18,227 nt of DNA from Oscillospiraceae bacterium. GTDB lineage: Bacteria > Bacillota > Clostridia > Oscillospirales > Ruminococcaceae. Location: positions 1 through 18,227 of the forward strand of contig CAAGDZ010000023.1 of the NCBI GenBank assembly GCA_900768735.1, given 5' to 3'. Shown here in pieces: positions 1 through 7,689 of the stretch; within the stretch, counting starts at the first letter, position 1; every line of letters begins with the position of its first letter. The notes beneath the pieces are model-generated. The model was not told the DNA's origin. It did not search any database and saw only the letters and a program-made list of their open reading frames with translations. The position numbers were made by a program, and so were the translations under genes.

Positions 1-336
1 AAGAATATGTCGGAGCAGCTCGGCGACGAGGTACGCTTTGTGATAGACTTAAAGCAGGCGCGGCGGAGCAATCTGGATATTTTTCAGATTATCGACGCGC
101 TCGGCGACAAGACCGTGCATCTTCATGTGAGCGACGGAAGTAAGGGCGGCGACTGCCTGCCGATAGGCACCGGAGATTTTGACTTTGAACGGCTGTTTCG
201 GGTGATGGACGGACTGGGTTATGACGGTGCGCTGATTGTCGAGCTGTACAGGGAAAATTATACAGGCTACGACGACCTTGCAAGGTGCGTGAAAACGCTC
301 GAAAAGCTGCTCAATATGCACTATCATAAAGTGTAA
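1..336 (+). CDS. Sugar-phosphate isomerase/epimerase-like TIM-barrel protein, C-terminal part (5' truncated)
   Basis: The reading frame is open from the first base (codons Lys-Asn precede the first ATG), so this is the 3' end of a gene starting outside the window. About 111 residues remain. The segments FVIDLKQARR, VHLHVSDGSKGG, PIGTGDFDFERL and GYDGALIVELY follow the pattern of the last strands of the xylose-isomerase-like/AP-endonuclease-2 TIM-barrel family: metal-ligand His and Asp in the HLHVSD strand, a glycine-rich PIGTG turn, and a final Glu in the VEL strand. Members act on sugar phosphates, inositols or abasic DNA, and the substrate cannot be decided from this fragment. The gene ends 121 bp before nrdR on the same strand. 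I see no strong terminator in between. Confidence 0.8.
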   Translation, partial: KNMSEQLGDEVRFVIDLKQARRSNLDIFQIIDALGDKTVHLHVSDGSKGGDCLPIGTGDFDFERLFRVMDGLGYDGALIVELYRENYTGYDDLARCVKTLEKLLNMHYHKV

Positions 337-371
337 TTTTCAGGTGCATTTTTTGTGAAAACTCTTGAAAT

Positions 372-401
372 TTGTTTTCATGTATGTTAAAATTGTATAA
401 A
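372..401 (+). promoter_or_regulatory. Possible sigma-A promoter for nrdR
   Basis: TTGTTT (372-377) and TATAAA (396-401) are separated by 18 bp, about 57 bp upstream of the nrdR start chosen here. The match is moderate and other -35 choices exist in this AT-rich gap. I see no clear NrdR-box pair. Confidence 0.3.
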
Positions 402-457
402 AGTAATAGCTTCGGCTTGTGAAATTACCCCAAACCCTATCGAAAGTGAGTGATATT

Positions 458-910
458 GTGAAGTGTCCGGAGTGCGGTTATGAAGACAGCAAGGTTATAG
501 ATTCGCGTCCCGCTGACAACAAAATACGCCGTCGGAGAGAGTGCCTGCAATGCAAGTGCCGTTTTACCACCTACGAGATAGTGGAAAACATACCGCTGAT
601 GGTAATAAAAAAGGATAACACGCTTGAGCCGTTTGACAGGGACAAGCTTGTAAACAGGCTTGCGAGAGCTACCGTCAAGCGACCCGTACAGATAGAGGAG
701 CTTGAAAACATGGTAGAGGACATCGTGCAGGAGCTTAAAAACCAGTTCCGCCGCGAGGTCAGCTCCGATGAGATAGGCGAGCTTGTTTTACGCAGGCTTA
801 AAAAGATTGACAAGGTGGCGTATATACGCTTTGCGTCTGTCTACAGGGATTTCACCGATATTGACAGCTTTGTGCGGATTATATCCGAGCTTAACGAGGA
901 AAAGGAATAA
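458..910 (+). CDS. nrdR: Transcriptional repressor NrdR
   Basis: NrdR is a zinc-finger/ATP-cone repressor that senses nucleotide levels and turns down ribonucleotide reductase genes. I start it at the GTG at 458, giving 150 residues beginning MKCPECG. That is the normal family start, and it is preceded by a GAAAGTGAG ribosome binding site 7 bp upstream. An in-frame GTG at 419 would add 13 unconserved residues. Zinc ligands are visible as C3, C6, C29 and C32, with the family signature VIDSRP followed by IRRRREC and RFTTYE. The ATP-cone follows from about residue 45 (VIKKDNTLEPFDRDKL). The length is typical. No ribonucleotide reductase gene lies in the window, so its targets are elsewhere. A strong terminator follows immediately. 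Confidence 0.97.
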   Translation: MKCPECGYEDSKVIDSRPADNKIRRRRECLQCKCRFTTYEIVENIPLMVIKKDNTLEPFDRDKLVNRLARATVKRPVQIEELENMVEDIVQELKNQFRREVSSDEIGELVLRRLKKIDKVAYIRFASVYRDFTDIDSFVRIISELNEEKE

Positions 911-917
911 AAAGATT

Positions 918-945
918 AAGCCGCAGGTTTTCTGCGGCTTTTTTT
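918..945 (+). terminator. Rho-independent terminator after nrdR
   Basis: A perfect 9-bp stem (AAGCCGCAG, 918-926, with CTGCGGCTT, 932-940) closes a 5-nt loop and runs into a T tract (939-945). It sits 7 bp after the nrdR stop codon. Confidence 0.9.
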
Positions 946-1044
946 CGCCGGAAACTCCGTTTATTTTTAGCTTGCTTTAAGGTTTATATGCTAACATCTA
1001 CTATAACAGGAAAATACATTTTACTATGATTTTCGGAGGTGTAT

Positions 1045-1731
1045 ATGAGACTTCTTCTTGCAGAGGACGAAAAATCGCTCTCAAAAGCGATTGCCGAGAT
1101 ACTCAGAAAAAACAATTATTCGGTTGACGCCGTGTACGACGGCGAGGAGGCTATAAGCTATCTGGAGTGCGGCAGCTATGACGGGGTTATTCTCGATGTG
1201 ATGATGCCTAAAGCCGACGGTATAACCGTACTCAAAAAAATGCGCGCGTCGGGAAATATGACCCCCGTGCTGATACTTACCGCAAAGTCCGAGATAGATG
1301 ACAAGGTGCTGGGTCTTGACAGCGGTGCTAATGATTATCTGACAAAGCCGTTTGCCGTAAAGGAGCTGCTCGCACGCATACGCGCCATGACAAGGGCGCA
1401 GTCGGCACAGCCGGACAGCTGTCTCACGGTAGGAAATATCAAGCTTGATACCGTTACCTTTGAGCTGTCGTCAGACAAGGGCAGCTACCGCCTTGCCAAC
1501 AAGGAATTTCAGATGATGGAGATGCTCATGCGAAATCCCCGCAACCTTATCTCCACCGAGCGCTTTATGGAGCGGATATGGGGTTATGATAGCGACGCGG
1601 AGATAAACGTGGTGTGGGTGTACATATCCTATCTTCGCAAAAAGCTGGTCGCGCTTGACGCAAATATACAGATAAAGGCGGCGCGCAACGCCGGCTATTC
1701 TCTGGAGGAAATATATGATAAAAAAGCTTAG
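1045..1731 (+). CDS. OmpR/PhoB-family response regulator
   Basis: This is the DNA-binding output half of a two-component system, 228 residues. The receiver domain spans about residues 1-115, with acidic pocket E7/D8, phospho-acceptor D51 (VILDVMMP), T79 and K101 (LTKPF). The C-terminal winged helix (about 130-225) carries the usual NKEFQMMEMLMRNP and YISYLRKKL pattern. I chose ATG 1045 because GGAGG at 1035-1039 lies 5 bp upstream; an in-frame GTG at 1039 overlaps that site and cannot be the start. The gene overlaps the following histidine kinase by 17 bp, so the two are translationally coupled. Regulated genes are unknown: the next gene downstream is convergent, and the ABC operon starting near 7690 is a possible but unproven target. 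Confidence 0.95.
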   Translation: MRLLLAEDEKSLSKAIAEILRKNNYSVDAVYDGEEAISYLECGSYDGVILDVMMPKADGITVLKKMRASGNMTPVLILTAKSEIDDKVLGLDSGANDYLTKPFAVKELLARIRAMTRAQSAQPDSCLTVGNIKLDTVTFELSSDKGSYRLANKEFQMMEMLMRNPRNLISTERFMERIWGYDSDAEINVVWVYISYLRKKLVALDANIQIKAARNAGYSLEEIYDKKA

Positions 1732-3025
1732 ACTGAAGCTTATTCTCGTGTCTATGGGGTCGCTGCTTGCGGTGCTTTTGCTGATAATCGGCTCGATAAA
1801 CGTGCTGAACTATATAAATGTCATATCCTACGCCGACGAAATACTGAACGTACTGGAGATAAACGACGGCAAATTTCCTAAAATGGACGGAGAATTTAAA
1901 TCCGATGTTATGAAAGACAATCCGGCGGCTGCCGAACCCGACAGAGGGCAGGACGGAGTAAATCCGCGCAAGGATACTTTCCCGGGCAAGGGTATCTCTC
2001 CGGAGGTTCCGTACGAAACGCGGTACTTCTGGGTAATGCTTGACGGTGACGGAGCGGTAACTGCAACCGATACCGGAAAAATTGCCGCCATAGACGCCGA
2101 TACCGCGCAGGAATACGCGAGGACGGTATTTGATGGAGGAAGCGACAGCGGCTTTATCAGAAACTACAGATATTTGAAAACCACCGACAGTAATAATAAT
2201 TGCAGGATAATATTCCTTGACTGCGACAAGAGCCTTTCCACCTTCAGAAGCTTTTTATTCAGCAGCTGTATTGTGTCGCTGCTCGGACTTGCGGCGGTAT
2301 TTCTGCTGATATTCCTGCTTTCGAGAAGAATAGTAAACCCCGTCAGCGAGAGCTACGAAAAGCAAAAGCGCTTTATCTCCGACGCGGGTCATGAGATAAA
2401 GACGCCGATAACCATTATAGACGCGGACGCAGAGGTGCTTGAAATGGACTGCGGCGACAACGAGTGGCTGAAAGACATACGCTACCAGACAAAGCGGCTC
2501 GCCTCGCTTACAAACGACCTGATTTATCTGTCGCGTATGGAGGAGCAGACCGCAAAGCAGCTTGCACAGCAGATGATAGACTTTCCGCTGTCCGACACGG
2601 TGAGCGAGACGGCGCACTCGTTTGAGCTTTTGTGCAAGTCGCAGAGCAAGAGCTTTGAGAGCAGTATACGTCCGATGCTCTCAATCCACGCCGATGAGCG
2701 CGCGATAAGACAGCTTGTCAATATACTGCTCGACAACGCCGTAAAGTATTCGCAGGAGGGCGGCACGGTAAGAGTGAGCCTTGATACGCAGGGGCGGTAT
2801 GTGCGCCTTTCGGTATACAATACCACCGAGCATATCGACAAGGAGAGCCTGCCGCATCTGTTTGAGCGGTTCTACCGCGCAGATAAGTCGCGCAATTCGC
2901 AGATAGGCGGCTACGGCATCGGACTTTCGGTTGCAAAAGCTATAGTTACCGCACATAAGGGAAAAATATCGGCGACGAGTGCGGACGGAAAGTCGCTGAC
3001 GGTGACAGCGGTTATACCTATGTGA
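1715..3025 (+). CDS. Membrane sensor histidine kinase
   Basis: The protein has 436 residues and pairs with the upstream OmpR-type regulator. The topology is TM1 about 8-33, an extracellular region about 34-178, and TM2 about 179-203. The cytoplasmic DHp helix has phospho-acceptor H226 in the H-box DAGHEIKTP. The HATPase_c domain shows the N-box (NILLDNAVKYS, about 336-346), the F-box FERFYRAD and the G2 box GYGIGLS (399-405). The ectodomain is hydrophilic, rich in Asp, Lys and Pro around 55-95, and matches no sensor fold I recognise. I see no clear HAMP signature, only a short RRIVNPVSES linker before the DHp helix. GGAGG 6 bp before ATG 1715 supports the start. The gene ends shortly before a bidirectional terminator. 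Confidence 0.95.
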   Translation: MIKKLRLKLILVSMGSLLAVLLLIIGSINVLNYINVISYADEILNVLEINDGKFPKMDGEFKSDVMKDNPAAAEPDRGQDGVNPRKDTFPGKGISPEVPYETRYFWVMLDGDGAVTATDTGKIAAIDADTAQEYARTVFDGGSDSGFIRNYRYLKTTDSNNNCRIIFLDCDKSLSTFRSFLFSSCIVSLLGLAAVFLLIFLLSRRIVNPVSESYEKQKRFISDAGHEIKTPITIIDADAEVLEMDCGDNEWLKDIRYQTKRLASLTNDLIYLSRMEEQTAKQLAQQMIDFPLSDTVSETAHSFELLCKSQSKSFESSIRPMLSIHADERAIRQLVNILLDNAVKYSQEGGTVRVSLDTQGRYVRLSVYNTTEHIDKESLPHLFERFYRADKSRNSQIGGYGIGLSVAKAIVTAHKGKISATSADGKSLTVTAVIPM

Positions 3026-3077
3026 TTTCTCAGGCTGTTGATAAACCGCCACCCTGAAATATACCATTGTTACAAAT

Positions 3078-3112
3078 AAAACCGCCGCAGGAAATCTCAC
3101 CTGCGGCGGTTT
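3078..3112. terminator. Bidirectional Rho-independent terminator between converging genes
   Basis: The arms ACCGCCGCAG (3081-3090) and CTGCGGCGGT (3101-3110) form a stem of about 12-13 bp with a loop of about 8 nt. A and T tracts on the two sides make it usable from both strands. It lies between the histidine kinase (plus) and the AGCS symporter (minus). Confidence 0.85.
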
Positions 3113-3134
3113 ACTTTATTCGGTTATATCAAGT

Positions 3135-4664
3135 TCAACTTTCCTGTACCTGTTCGATTACCGCTTCTCCCGACATCTGCGCTGCCGCCTCGTCCGCGTC
3201 CTCAATCATCTCATGCACGTCCAGCGTCTGCCCACCGCCGTTTTTCTTCTGCTTTTCACGCTTTAAAAACGACTTTGTTTCGGCGGCTACCACGCCGCTC
3301 AGCGCAAACAGAGCAATCAGGTTCGGAAATGCCATCATGCCGTTGAATATATCGGCTATATTCCATACAGCCGAAGCCGTGAGATAAGGTCCTATGAAAA
3401 TTGCGGCTATATAAAGGAATTTGAAGATTTTTATGACAAGCCTTTTCTTTCCGCACAGATATTCAAGACACCGCTCGGAATAATAGTTCCAGCCGAGTAT
3501 GGTCGTAAATGCGAAGAACATCAGACATATCATCAGTATGAAATTCGTCACGCTTGCAGGTAAGAACCACAGTCCGTTTTCAAAGGCGTAGGCGGTCACG
3601 TTTACTCCCTGGAGCGCGTTTCCTGCCGCGTCGGTCGCCTGCCATGCACCGGTAAGTACGATAGACAGACCCGTCATCGTGCATATCACGATTGTGTCTA
3701 TAAAGGTGCCGGTCATTGATACAAGACCCTGACGCGCAGGCTCTTTGGTCTTTGCCGCCGCCGCCGCGATAGGCGCAGAGCCGAGACCGGATTCGTTAGA
3801 GAAGATGCCGCGCGCGACGCCCTTTTGCATGGTAACTATCATCGTACCGATTACGCCGCCGGTAACAGCCGACGGATTGAACGCGCCCTCTACTACGGTC
3901 GCTACCGCCGCCGGAATTTCTGTGATATTCGTAAGCAAAAGCGTAAGGCAGGTGAGGACGTATAAAATCGCCATAAACGGCACAACAAGCTCGGATACCT
4001 TTGATATACGCTTTATTCCGCCGATAATAACCAGCGCCGCAAATGCCGTCACGACAGCGCCCGCGATAAGCGAGGCTATCGAATATTCCGTGCCGAAGAG
4101 CGTAACGGTGTGAGCCTTATCCGGGTCGGCAAAGCTCTGTACAACGTCGGTTATGCCGTTGCACTGCGTAATCGTGCCGATACCGAGCAGACCCGCAAAC
4201 GTGCCGAAAAACGCAAACAGCTTTGCGAGCCACTTGAACTTTTTGCCCATGCCGTTTTCGATATAGTAAAACGGGCCGCCGAGAACGTGTCCGTCCTTGT
4301 CAATCGTGCGGTACTTTACCGCGAGCAGACCCTCCGCGTATTTTGTAGCCATGCCGAAAAATGCGGCTACAACCATCCAGAACAGCGCACCGGGCCCGCC
4401 TGCGGCGATTGCCGTAGCTACTCCGACTATGTTGCCTGTGCCTATTGTCGCCGAAAGCGCTATGCAAAGCGCGCCGAAGCTCGACACCTCGCCCTTTGCT
4501 CCGTCCTCGTCCTTTACCATGAACTTGAACGCCTTAGGCAGTTTTATCACCTGAAGCAGCTTTAACCGCACGGTGAGCAGTATGCCTACCGCAAGTATAA
4601 GGATAATAAGCGGATAACCCCATACGGCGTCATTTATCGCTTTAATTATATCGTCAAAGGACAT
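3135..4664 (-). CDS. AGCS-family sodium:amino-acid (alanine/glycine-type) symporter
   Basis: This is a multi-pass membrane carrier of 509 residues that imports a small or neutral amino acid with sodium. The family signature is clear: IGTGNIVGVATAI followed by GGPGALFWM (about residues 74-97), KYAEGLLAVKYR, GGPFYY and SNESGLGSAPIAAA. It is slightly longer than usual because of a charged cytoplasmic tail of about 45 residues. GGAGG at 4672-4676 lies 7 bp before ATG 4664. Only 35 bp separate it from the metK stop, and no hairpin lies there, so I infer co-transcription from the SAM-riboswitch promoter. That context makes methionine or another sulfur amino acid a possible substrate in place of alanine or glycine, but the sequence alone does not decide this. 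Confidence 0.93.
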   Translation of the reverse strand: MSFDDIIKAINDAVWGYPLIILILAVGILLTVRLKLLQVIKLPKAFKFMVKDEDGAKGEVSSFGALCIALSATIGTGNIVGVATAIAAGGPGALFWMVVAAFFGMATKYAEGLLAVKYRTIDKDGHVLGGPFYYIENGMGKKFKWLAKLFAFFGTFAGLLGIGTITQCNGITDVVQSFADPDKAHTVTLFGTEYSIASLIAGAVVTAFAALVIIGGIKRISKVSELVVPFMAILYVLTCLTLLLTNITEIPAAVATVVEGAFNPSAVTGGVIGTMIVTMQKGVARGIFSNESGLGSAPIAAAAAKTKEPARQGLVSMTGTFIDTIVICTMTGLSIVLTGAWQATDAAGNALQGVNVTAYAFENGLWFLPASVTNFILMICLMFFAFTTILGWNYYSERCLEYLCGKKRLVIKIFKFLYIAAIFIGPYLTASAVWNIADIFNGMMAFPNLIALFALSGVVAAETKSFLKREKQKKNGGGQTLDVHEMIEDADEAAAQMSGEAVIEQVQES

Positions 4665-4699
4665 CGGCGAGCCTCCATTCAGTCATCGGTAAGTAGTGA

Positions 4700-5875
4700 T
4701 TATACATTCAGCGCGGCTCTGAGCTCGTTTGTCTTGTCGGTCTTTTCCCATGCAACGCCAAGCTCCTCGCGTCCCATGTGACCGTATGCGGCGAGAGGAC
4801 GGTACTTTGTCTCCCTGAGCTTTAAGCTGTCGATAATAGCTGACGGGCGCAAATCAAATACCTTGCTTACCGCCTGCGCTATATCGCTGTCAGGCACTAT
4901 ACCGGTGCCGAAGGTGTCAACGTAAACTGATACCGGGTGTGCAACACCGATAGCGTAAGCAAACTGTACCTCACAGCGGCTTGCTATCTCAGCAGCTACT
5001 ATGTTCTTTGCTACATAGCGTGCCGCATACGCCGCCGAGCGGTCTACCTTTGTCGGGTCCTTGCCGGAAAAAGCTCCGCCGCCGTGTCTGCCGACGCCGC
5101 CGTAGGTGTCTACGATGATTTTTCTTCCGGTCAGTCCGCTGTCGCCCTGAGGACCGCCCACTACAAATCTGCCGGTCGGATTTATCAGATACTTTGTGTC
5201 ATCGTCAAGCAGCTCTGCGGGGATTGTTGTCTTTATCACCTTTTCAATTATATCGTTGTGAAGCTTGTCTATGTCGGCTTCTTCCTTGTGCTGTGAGGAA
5301 ACAACTACCGTGTCGATGCGTACAGCCTTGCCGTCGTTGTATTCTACCGTCACCTGCGTCTTGCCGTCGGGGAGGAGATAGGGTATTTCGCCCGACTTTC
5401 TGACTGCCGTCAGCTTTTTCGCAAGCGCGTGCGCAAGCGAAGCGGAAAGCGGCATAAGCTCCTTGGTTTCGTCGCAGGCATAGCCGAACATCATGCCCTG
5501 GTCGCCCGCGCCCGTGTCGCGCACGTTTTCATCTCTGCCCTCAAGCGCGTTGTCTACGCCCATAGCTATATCAGCGCTCTGCTCGTCAAGTGAAGTAAGT
5601 ATAGCGCAGGTGTTGCCGTCAAAGCCGTATGCGGCGTTGTCGTAGCCTATGTCCTTTATTATTCCTCTTGCGATTTTGGGTATATCCACATCGGCAGAGG
5701 TGGATATTTCGCCCATAATAAGCACCATGCCCGTAGTGGCACAGGTCTCGCAGGCAACCCTCGCGGTCTTGTCCTGCTCCAGTATAGCGTCCAGAATGCC
5801 GTCGGAAATCTGGTCGCAGATTTTATCGGGGTGACCCTCCGTTACGCTCTCGGAGGTGAACAGATATTTTGCCAT
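4700..5875 (-). CDS. metK: S-adenosylmethionine synthase
   Basis: The enzyme makes S-adenosylmethionine from methionine and ATP in the cytoplasm. The protein has 391 residues, the normal length. It shows the N-terminal GHPDKICDQISD (H15, D17), the ATP motif GAGDQG (122-127), the glycine-rich GGGAFSGKDPTKVDRSAAY (from about 266) and the conserved RPLAAYGHMGREE near the C terminus. The start at 5875 (MAKYLFTSESVTEGHP) matches the family and has AAGGA about 6 bp upstream. A longer in-frame opening would run into the riboswitch terminator. The gene is controlled by a SAM-I leader, a product-feedback arrangement known for metK in Firmicutes, and it leads a likely two-gene operon with the AGCS symporter. 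Confidence 0.98.
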   Translation of the reverse strand: MAKYLFTSESVTEGHPDKICDQISDGILDAILEQDKTARVACETCATTGMVLIMGEISTSADVDIPKIARGIIKDIGYDNAAYGFDGNTCAILTSLDEQSADIAMGVDNALEGRDENVRDTGAGDQGMMFGYACDETKELMPLSASLAHALAKKLTAVRKSGEIPYLLPDGKTQVTVEYNDGKAVRIDTVVVSSQHKEEADIDKLHNDIIEKVIKTTIPAELLDDDTKYLINPTGRFVVGGPQGDSGLTGRKIIVDTYGGVGRHGGGAFSGKDPTKVDRSAAYAARYVAKNIVAAEIASRCEVQFAYAIGVAHPVSVYVDTFGTGIVPDSDIAQAVSKVFDLRPSAIIDSLKLRETKYRPLAAYGHMGREELGVAWEKTDKTNELRAALNV

Positions 5876-5931
5876 TTTACATCCTTCCTGAAAATAAAAC
5901 AAATTAAGCTTAAAGCAACAAATTGAGCAAT

Positions 5932-5952
5932 AAAAAAAGCCCCGTAAGGAGC
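5932..5952 (-). terminator. SAM-riboswitch expression platform: terminator with competing antiterminator
   Basis: On the minus strand GCTCC (5952-5948), loop TTAC and GGGGC (5943-5939) form a short hairpin followed by seven T residues (5938-5932). The 5' arm lies inside GCTCCTTA (5952-5945), which is perfectly complementary to TAAGGAGC. TAAGGAGC overlaps the 3' strand of aptamer helix P1 (from about 5974). This is the classical S-box switch: without SAM the antiterminator TAAGGAGC/GCTCCTTA forms, and with SAM P1 forms and the terminator is freed. The terminator stem is short (5 bp with one G-U), so the exact fold is an inference. Confidence 0.7.
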
Positions 5953-5967
5953 CGAGCAAACTGCCTG

Positions 5968-6135
5968 CTCCTTATCTTTCGGCGGCTCGTGGATAACCCT
6001 GAGTCCCGTAGGAATTAGCACCATTTTCCGCAAAAGCGAAACGGTTGCTGGGTTTACGGAGCCTGACTCCCGTTTTGCATGACTGCCGCCTGTGCGGCGC
6101 AGTATGCAAAAGCTGTAAACCGCTCTTGATAAGGG
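5968..6135 (-). promoter_or_regulatory. SAM-I (S-box) riboswitch aptamer upstream of metK
   Basis: Reading the minus strand, the hallmarks appear in order. The P1 5' strand CCCTTATC (6135-6128) is followed by AAGAGCGG. The P2 outer arms are GGTTTAC (6121-6115) and GTAAACC (6057-6051). Then come the conserved CAGCAACC (6050-6043), the P3 hairpin, the conserved GGTGCTAATTCC (6022-6011), a P4 stem with CGG/CCG and CTC/GAG arms, and AGATAAGG closing P1 (GATAAGG, 5976-5970). P2 is long, with an extra TTTTGCAT/ATGCAAAA extension. Binding of S-adenosylmethionine is expected to stop transcription before metK and the linked symporter gene. Confidence 0.95.
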
Positions 6136-6150
6136 ATTTTTCTATTCTGT

Positions 6151-6179
6151 ATTGTAGCATATACATTGCGCTTTGTCAA
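6151..6179 (-). promoter_or_regulatory. Sigma-A promoter of the SAM riboswitch-metK transcript
   Basis: On the minus strand a consensus TTGACA (6179-6174) and TACAAT (6156-6151) are separated by exactly 17 bp, with a TG extended -10 element (TGCTACAAT). Transcription should start near 6144, about 9 bases before aptamer helix P1. It begins just after the stop codon of the PH-domain gene. Confidence 0.92.
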
Positions 6180-6192
6180 GCAATTTCGCACA

Positions 6193-7590
6193 TTATCGGC
6201 AGGCTTCGGCAAAATCGGTGCATTTTTTAAGGTCGGTATGCCGCACAAGCGTCCTCTCCCGCCTTGCGGCGTTTATATAAAACCGCATATTTGCGGTATT
6301 TCTGCGGCGCTGAAACGGATTCTGGGTAAGGGATATTTTACCGCATCTGTCCTTATAAAACACCGCCGTGCGCTTTTTTGACCGCCGCACATACCCAATC
6401 GTGAATTTTTCCCCGCAGTCTGCTAAAAATTCGCAGTACCACTCATACGCGCCGCAGATTATCCGCCATAAAAAGGGCAGGGGAAGAAAAAGCGCGAAAA
6501 ACCGTAAATCTCCGAAAATCCCGCAGGACAGCCCCAGTCCCGACGTAAAGCAGGCTACCCCGAAGAATACCAGCGGTACGGTGACAAACCGCACGGCGGC
6601 GGACTTTGCGGGTCTTATTATTTCACCGGCGCTTCGTATATCCCCGACAAGGCTTTTTATCGTGCCGTTTATTTCTTCACGCCCGCACAGCACAAGCAGA
6701 AGATTGCTGTCGTATTTCCCCTCGCCGTAGCCGCGCCGGTACATAAAAAGCGAGCCTTTTTTTCGCAGAAATATGCTTTTTGACAGGATAAGGCAGTCGG
6801 GTCTTGCGTCCGTCCTGCTGATTATCCTCTTTACCGCGCCGTGCATAACGAAAAGGCGATTTTCGCCTTTATAAACCCGCTGAAAAAGCACCGAGAGCGT
6901 GTTCATCACAAATGACGTCAGCCACCCGACAAACGCCGTGATACCGCCTACAATCAGCAGTCGCGGTACGCTTTGCAGAATTTCGTAGATGTACCCGATG
7001 TTCTCCGCCGCGATACTGCTGAGTCCTTTTCCCGCCGCCACTCCGACAGCGGACATCGCCGCAGACAAAAACAAAAGTCCGCCCGCGCTCCCCGAGCTTA
7101 TCACCGCGTACAGCAGCGCCTTTTTCAGTCCGCACCTGCCCTGAAGCTCAGCTGTATCCTTTACCGCCGTCCTGCTTAACAAATCCGCCGTCTGCGCCTT
7201 GCAGTACAGCCTTACGGCGGGTTGGCTGTCGCACTCGGTGTATATCCGCAGAGCGCAGCACTTAAACAGCGCGGTAAACGGATTCTGCCATATTTTCAGA
7301 CAGCTCATGTCATCGTAGCTCAGCGAGATTTTCTTTTTAAGCAGAACCCCGCGCACAAGCTCCACGCCGCTTTCGCTGACGGTGATTTTGCAAAGCAGCC
7401 ACCGCGACAGCGAGTTCAGCGTCAGCAGCAATATCACCGCGATGTCAGCCTCAAAGCCTCTGAACGCGTTTTCAAGGTCAAAGCCGAGCGCCAGCACCGT
7501 CCTTAATATCGGGATAAACAGCACCCAGAAATATTTTGTAAGTGAAAAAAATACCGTAAGCCCGTGCGGTCGGCAGGAGATATGTTCCAT
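6193..7590 (-). CDS. YdbT-like membrane protein with bacterial PH (bPH2) domains
   Basis: The protein has 465 residues. Hydrophobic segments pair up at about 12-36 and 47-67, 157-187 and 209-236, and 333-358 and 363-384. Between and after them are three soluble stretches resembling bPH2 domains. The first (about 70-142) reads ESGVELVRGVLLKKKISLSYDDM followed by NPFTALFKCCALRIYT. The last (about 393-450) has the typical FQRR(x) pattern in NPFQRRRNTANMRFYI. This TM-pair plus bPH2 triplication is the architecture of Bacillus YdbT, whose role is membrane-associated and linked to resistance to certain peptides; the exact function here is unknown. The usual small partner YdbS is not next to it. A GGGTGAT site lies just before ATG 7590. 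It is divergent from the ABC operon. Confidence 0.75.
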   Translation of the reverse strand: MEHISCRPHGLTVFFSLTKYFWVLFIPILRTVLALGFDLENAFRGFEADIAVILLLTLNSLSRWLLCKITVSESGVELVRGVLLKKKISLSYDDMSCLKIWQNPFTALFKCCALRIYTECDSQPAVRLYCKAQTADLLSRTAVKDTAELQGRCGLKKALLYAVISSGSAGGLLFLSAAMSAVGVAAGKGLSSIAAENIGYIYEILQSVPRLLIVGGITAFVGWLTSFVMNTLSVLFQRVYKGENRLFVMHGAVKRIISRTDARPDCLILSKSIFLRKKGSLFMYRRGYGEGKYDSNLLLVLCGREEINGTIKSLVGDIRSAGEIIRPAKSAAVRFVTVPLVFFGVACFTSGLGLSCGIFGDLRFFALFLPLPFLWRIICGAYEWYCEFLADCGEKFTIGYVRRSKKRTAVFYKDRCGKISLTQNPFQRRRNTANMRFYINAARRERTLVRHTDLKKCTDFAEACR

Positions 7591-7689
7591 AAAATCACCC
7601 GTTGATTTGCCCTGTGATGTGTAAATACAGCCGCAGGACGTTTACTCTCTATTATGCGCGATTTTTTTGTTCAAATACAGTTAAAATTC
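7591..7689. other. Divergent intergenic region (5' half)
   Basis: This non-coding gap lies between the start of the PH-domain gene (minus) and the ABC-operon promoter (plus). It must hold the minus-strand promoter, but I find no convincing -35/-10 pair there, only a CATAAT hexamer on the minus strand without a good partner. Two of four AAATACAG copies lie here. Confidence 0.4.

Noticed and set aside
419..457. Upstream GTG as the nrdR start
   Set aside because: It adds 13 residues before the conserved MKCPECG start and lacks a ribosome binding site; GAAAGTGAG fits the GTG at 458.
4110..4565. 151-codon plus-strand open frame opposite the AGCS symporter
   Set aside because: Shadow of a strongly conserved transporter gene; the translated product has no family features.
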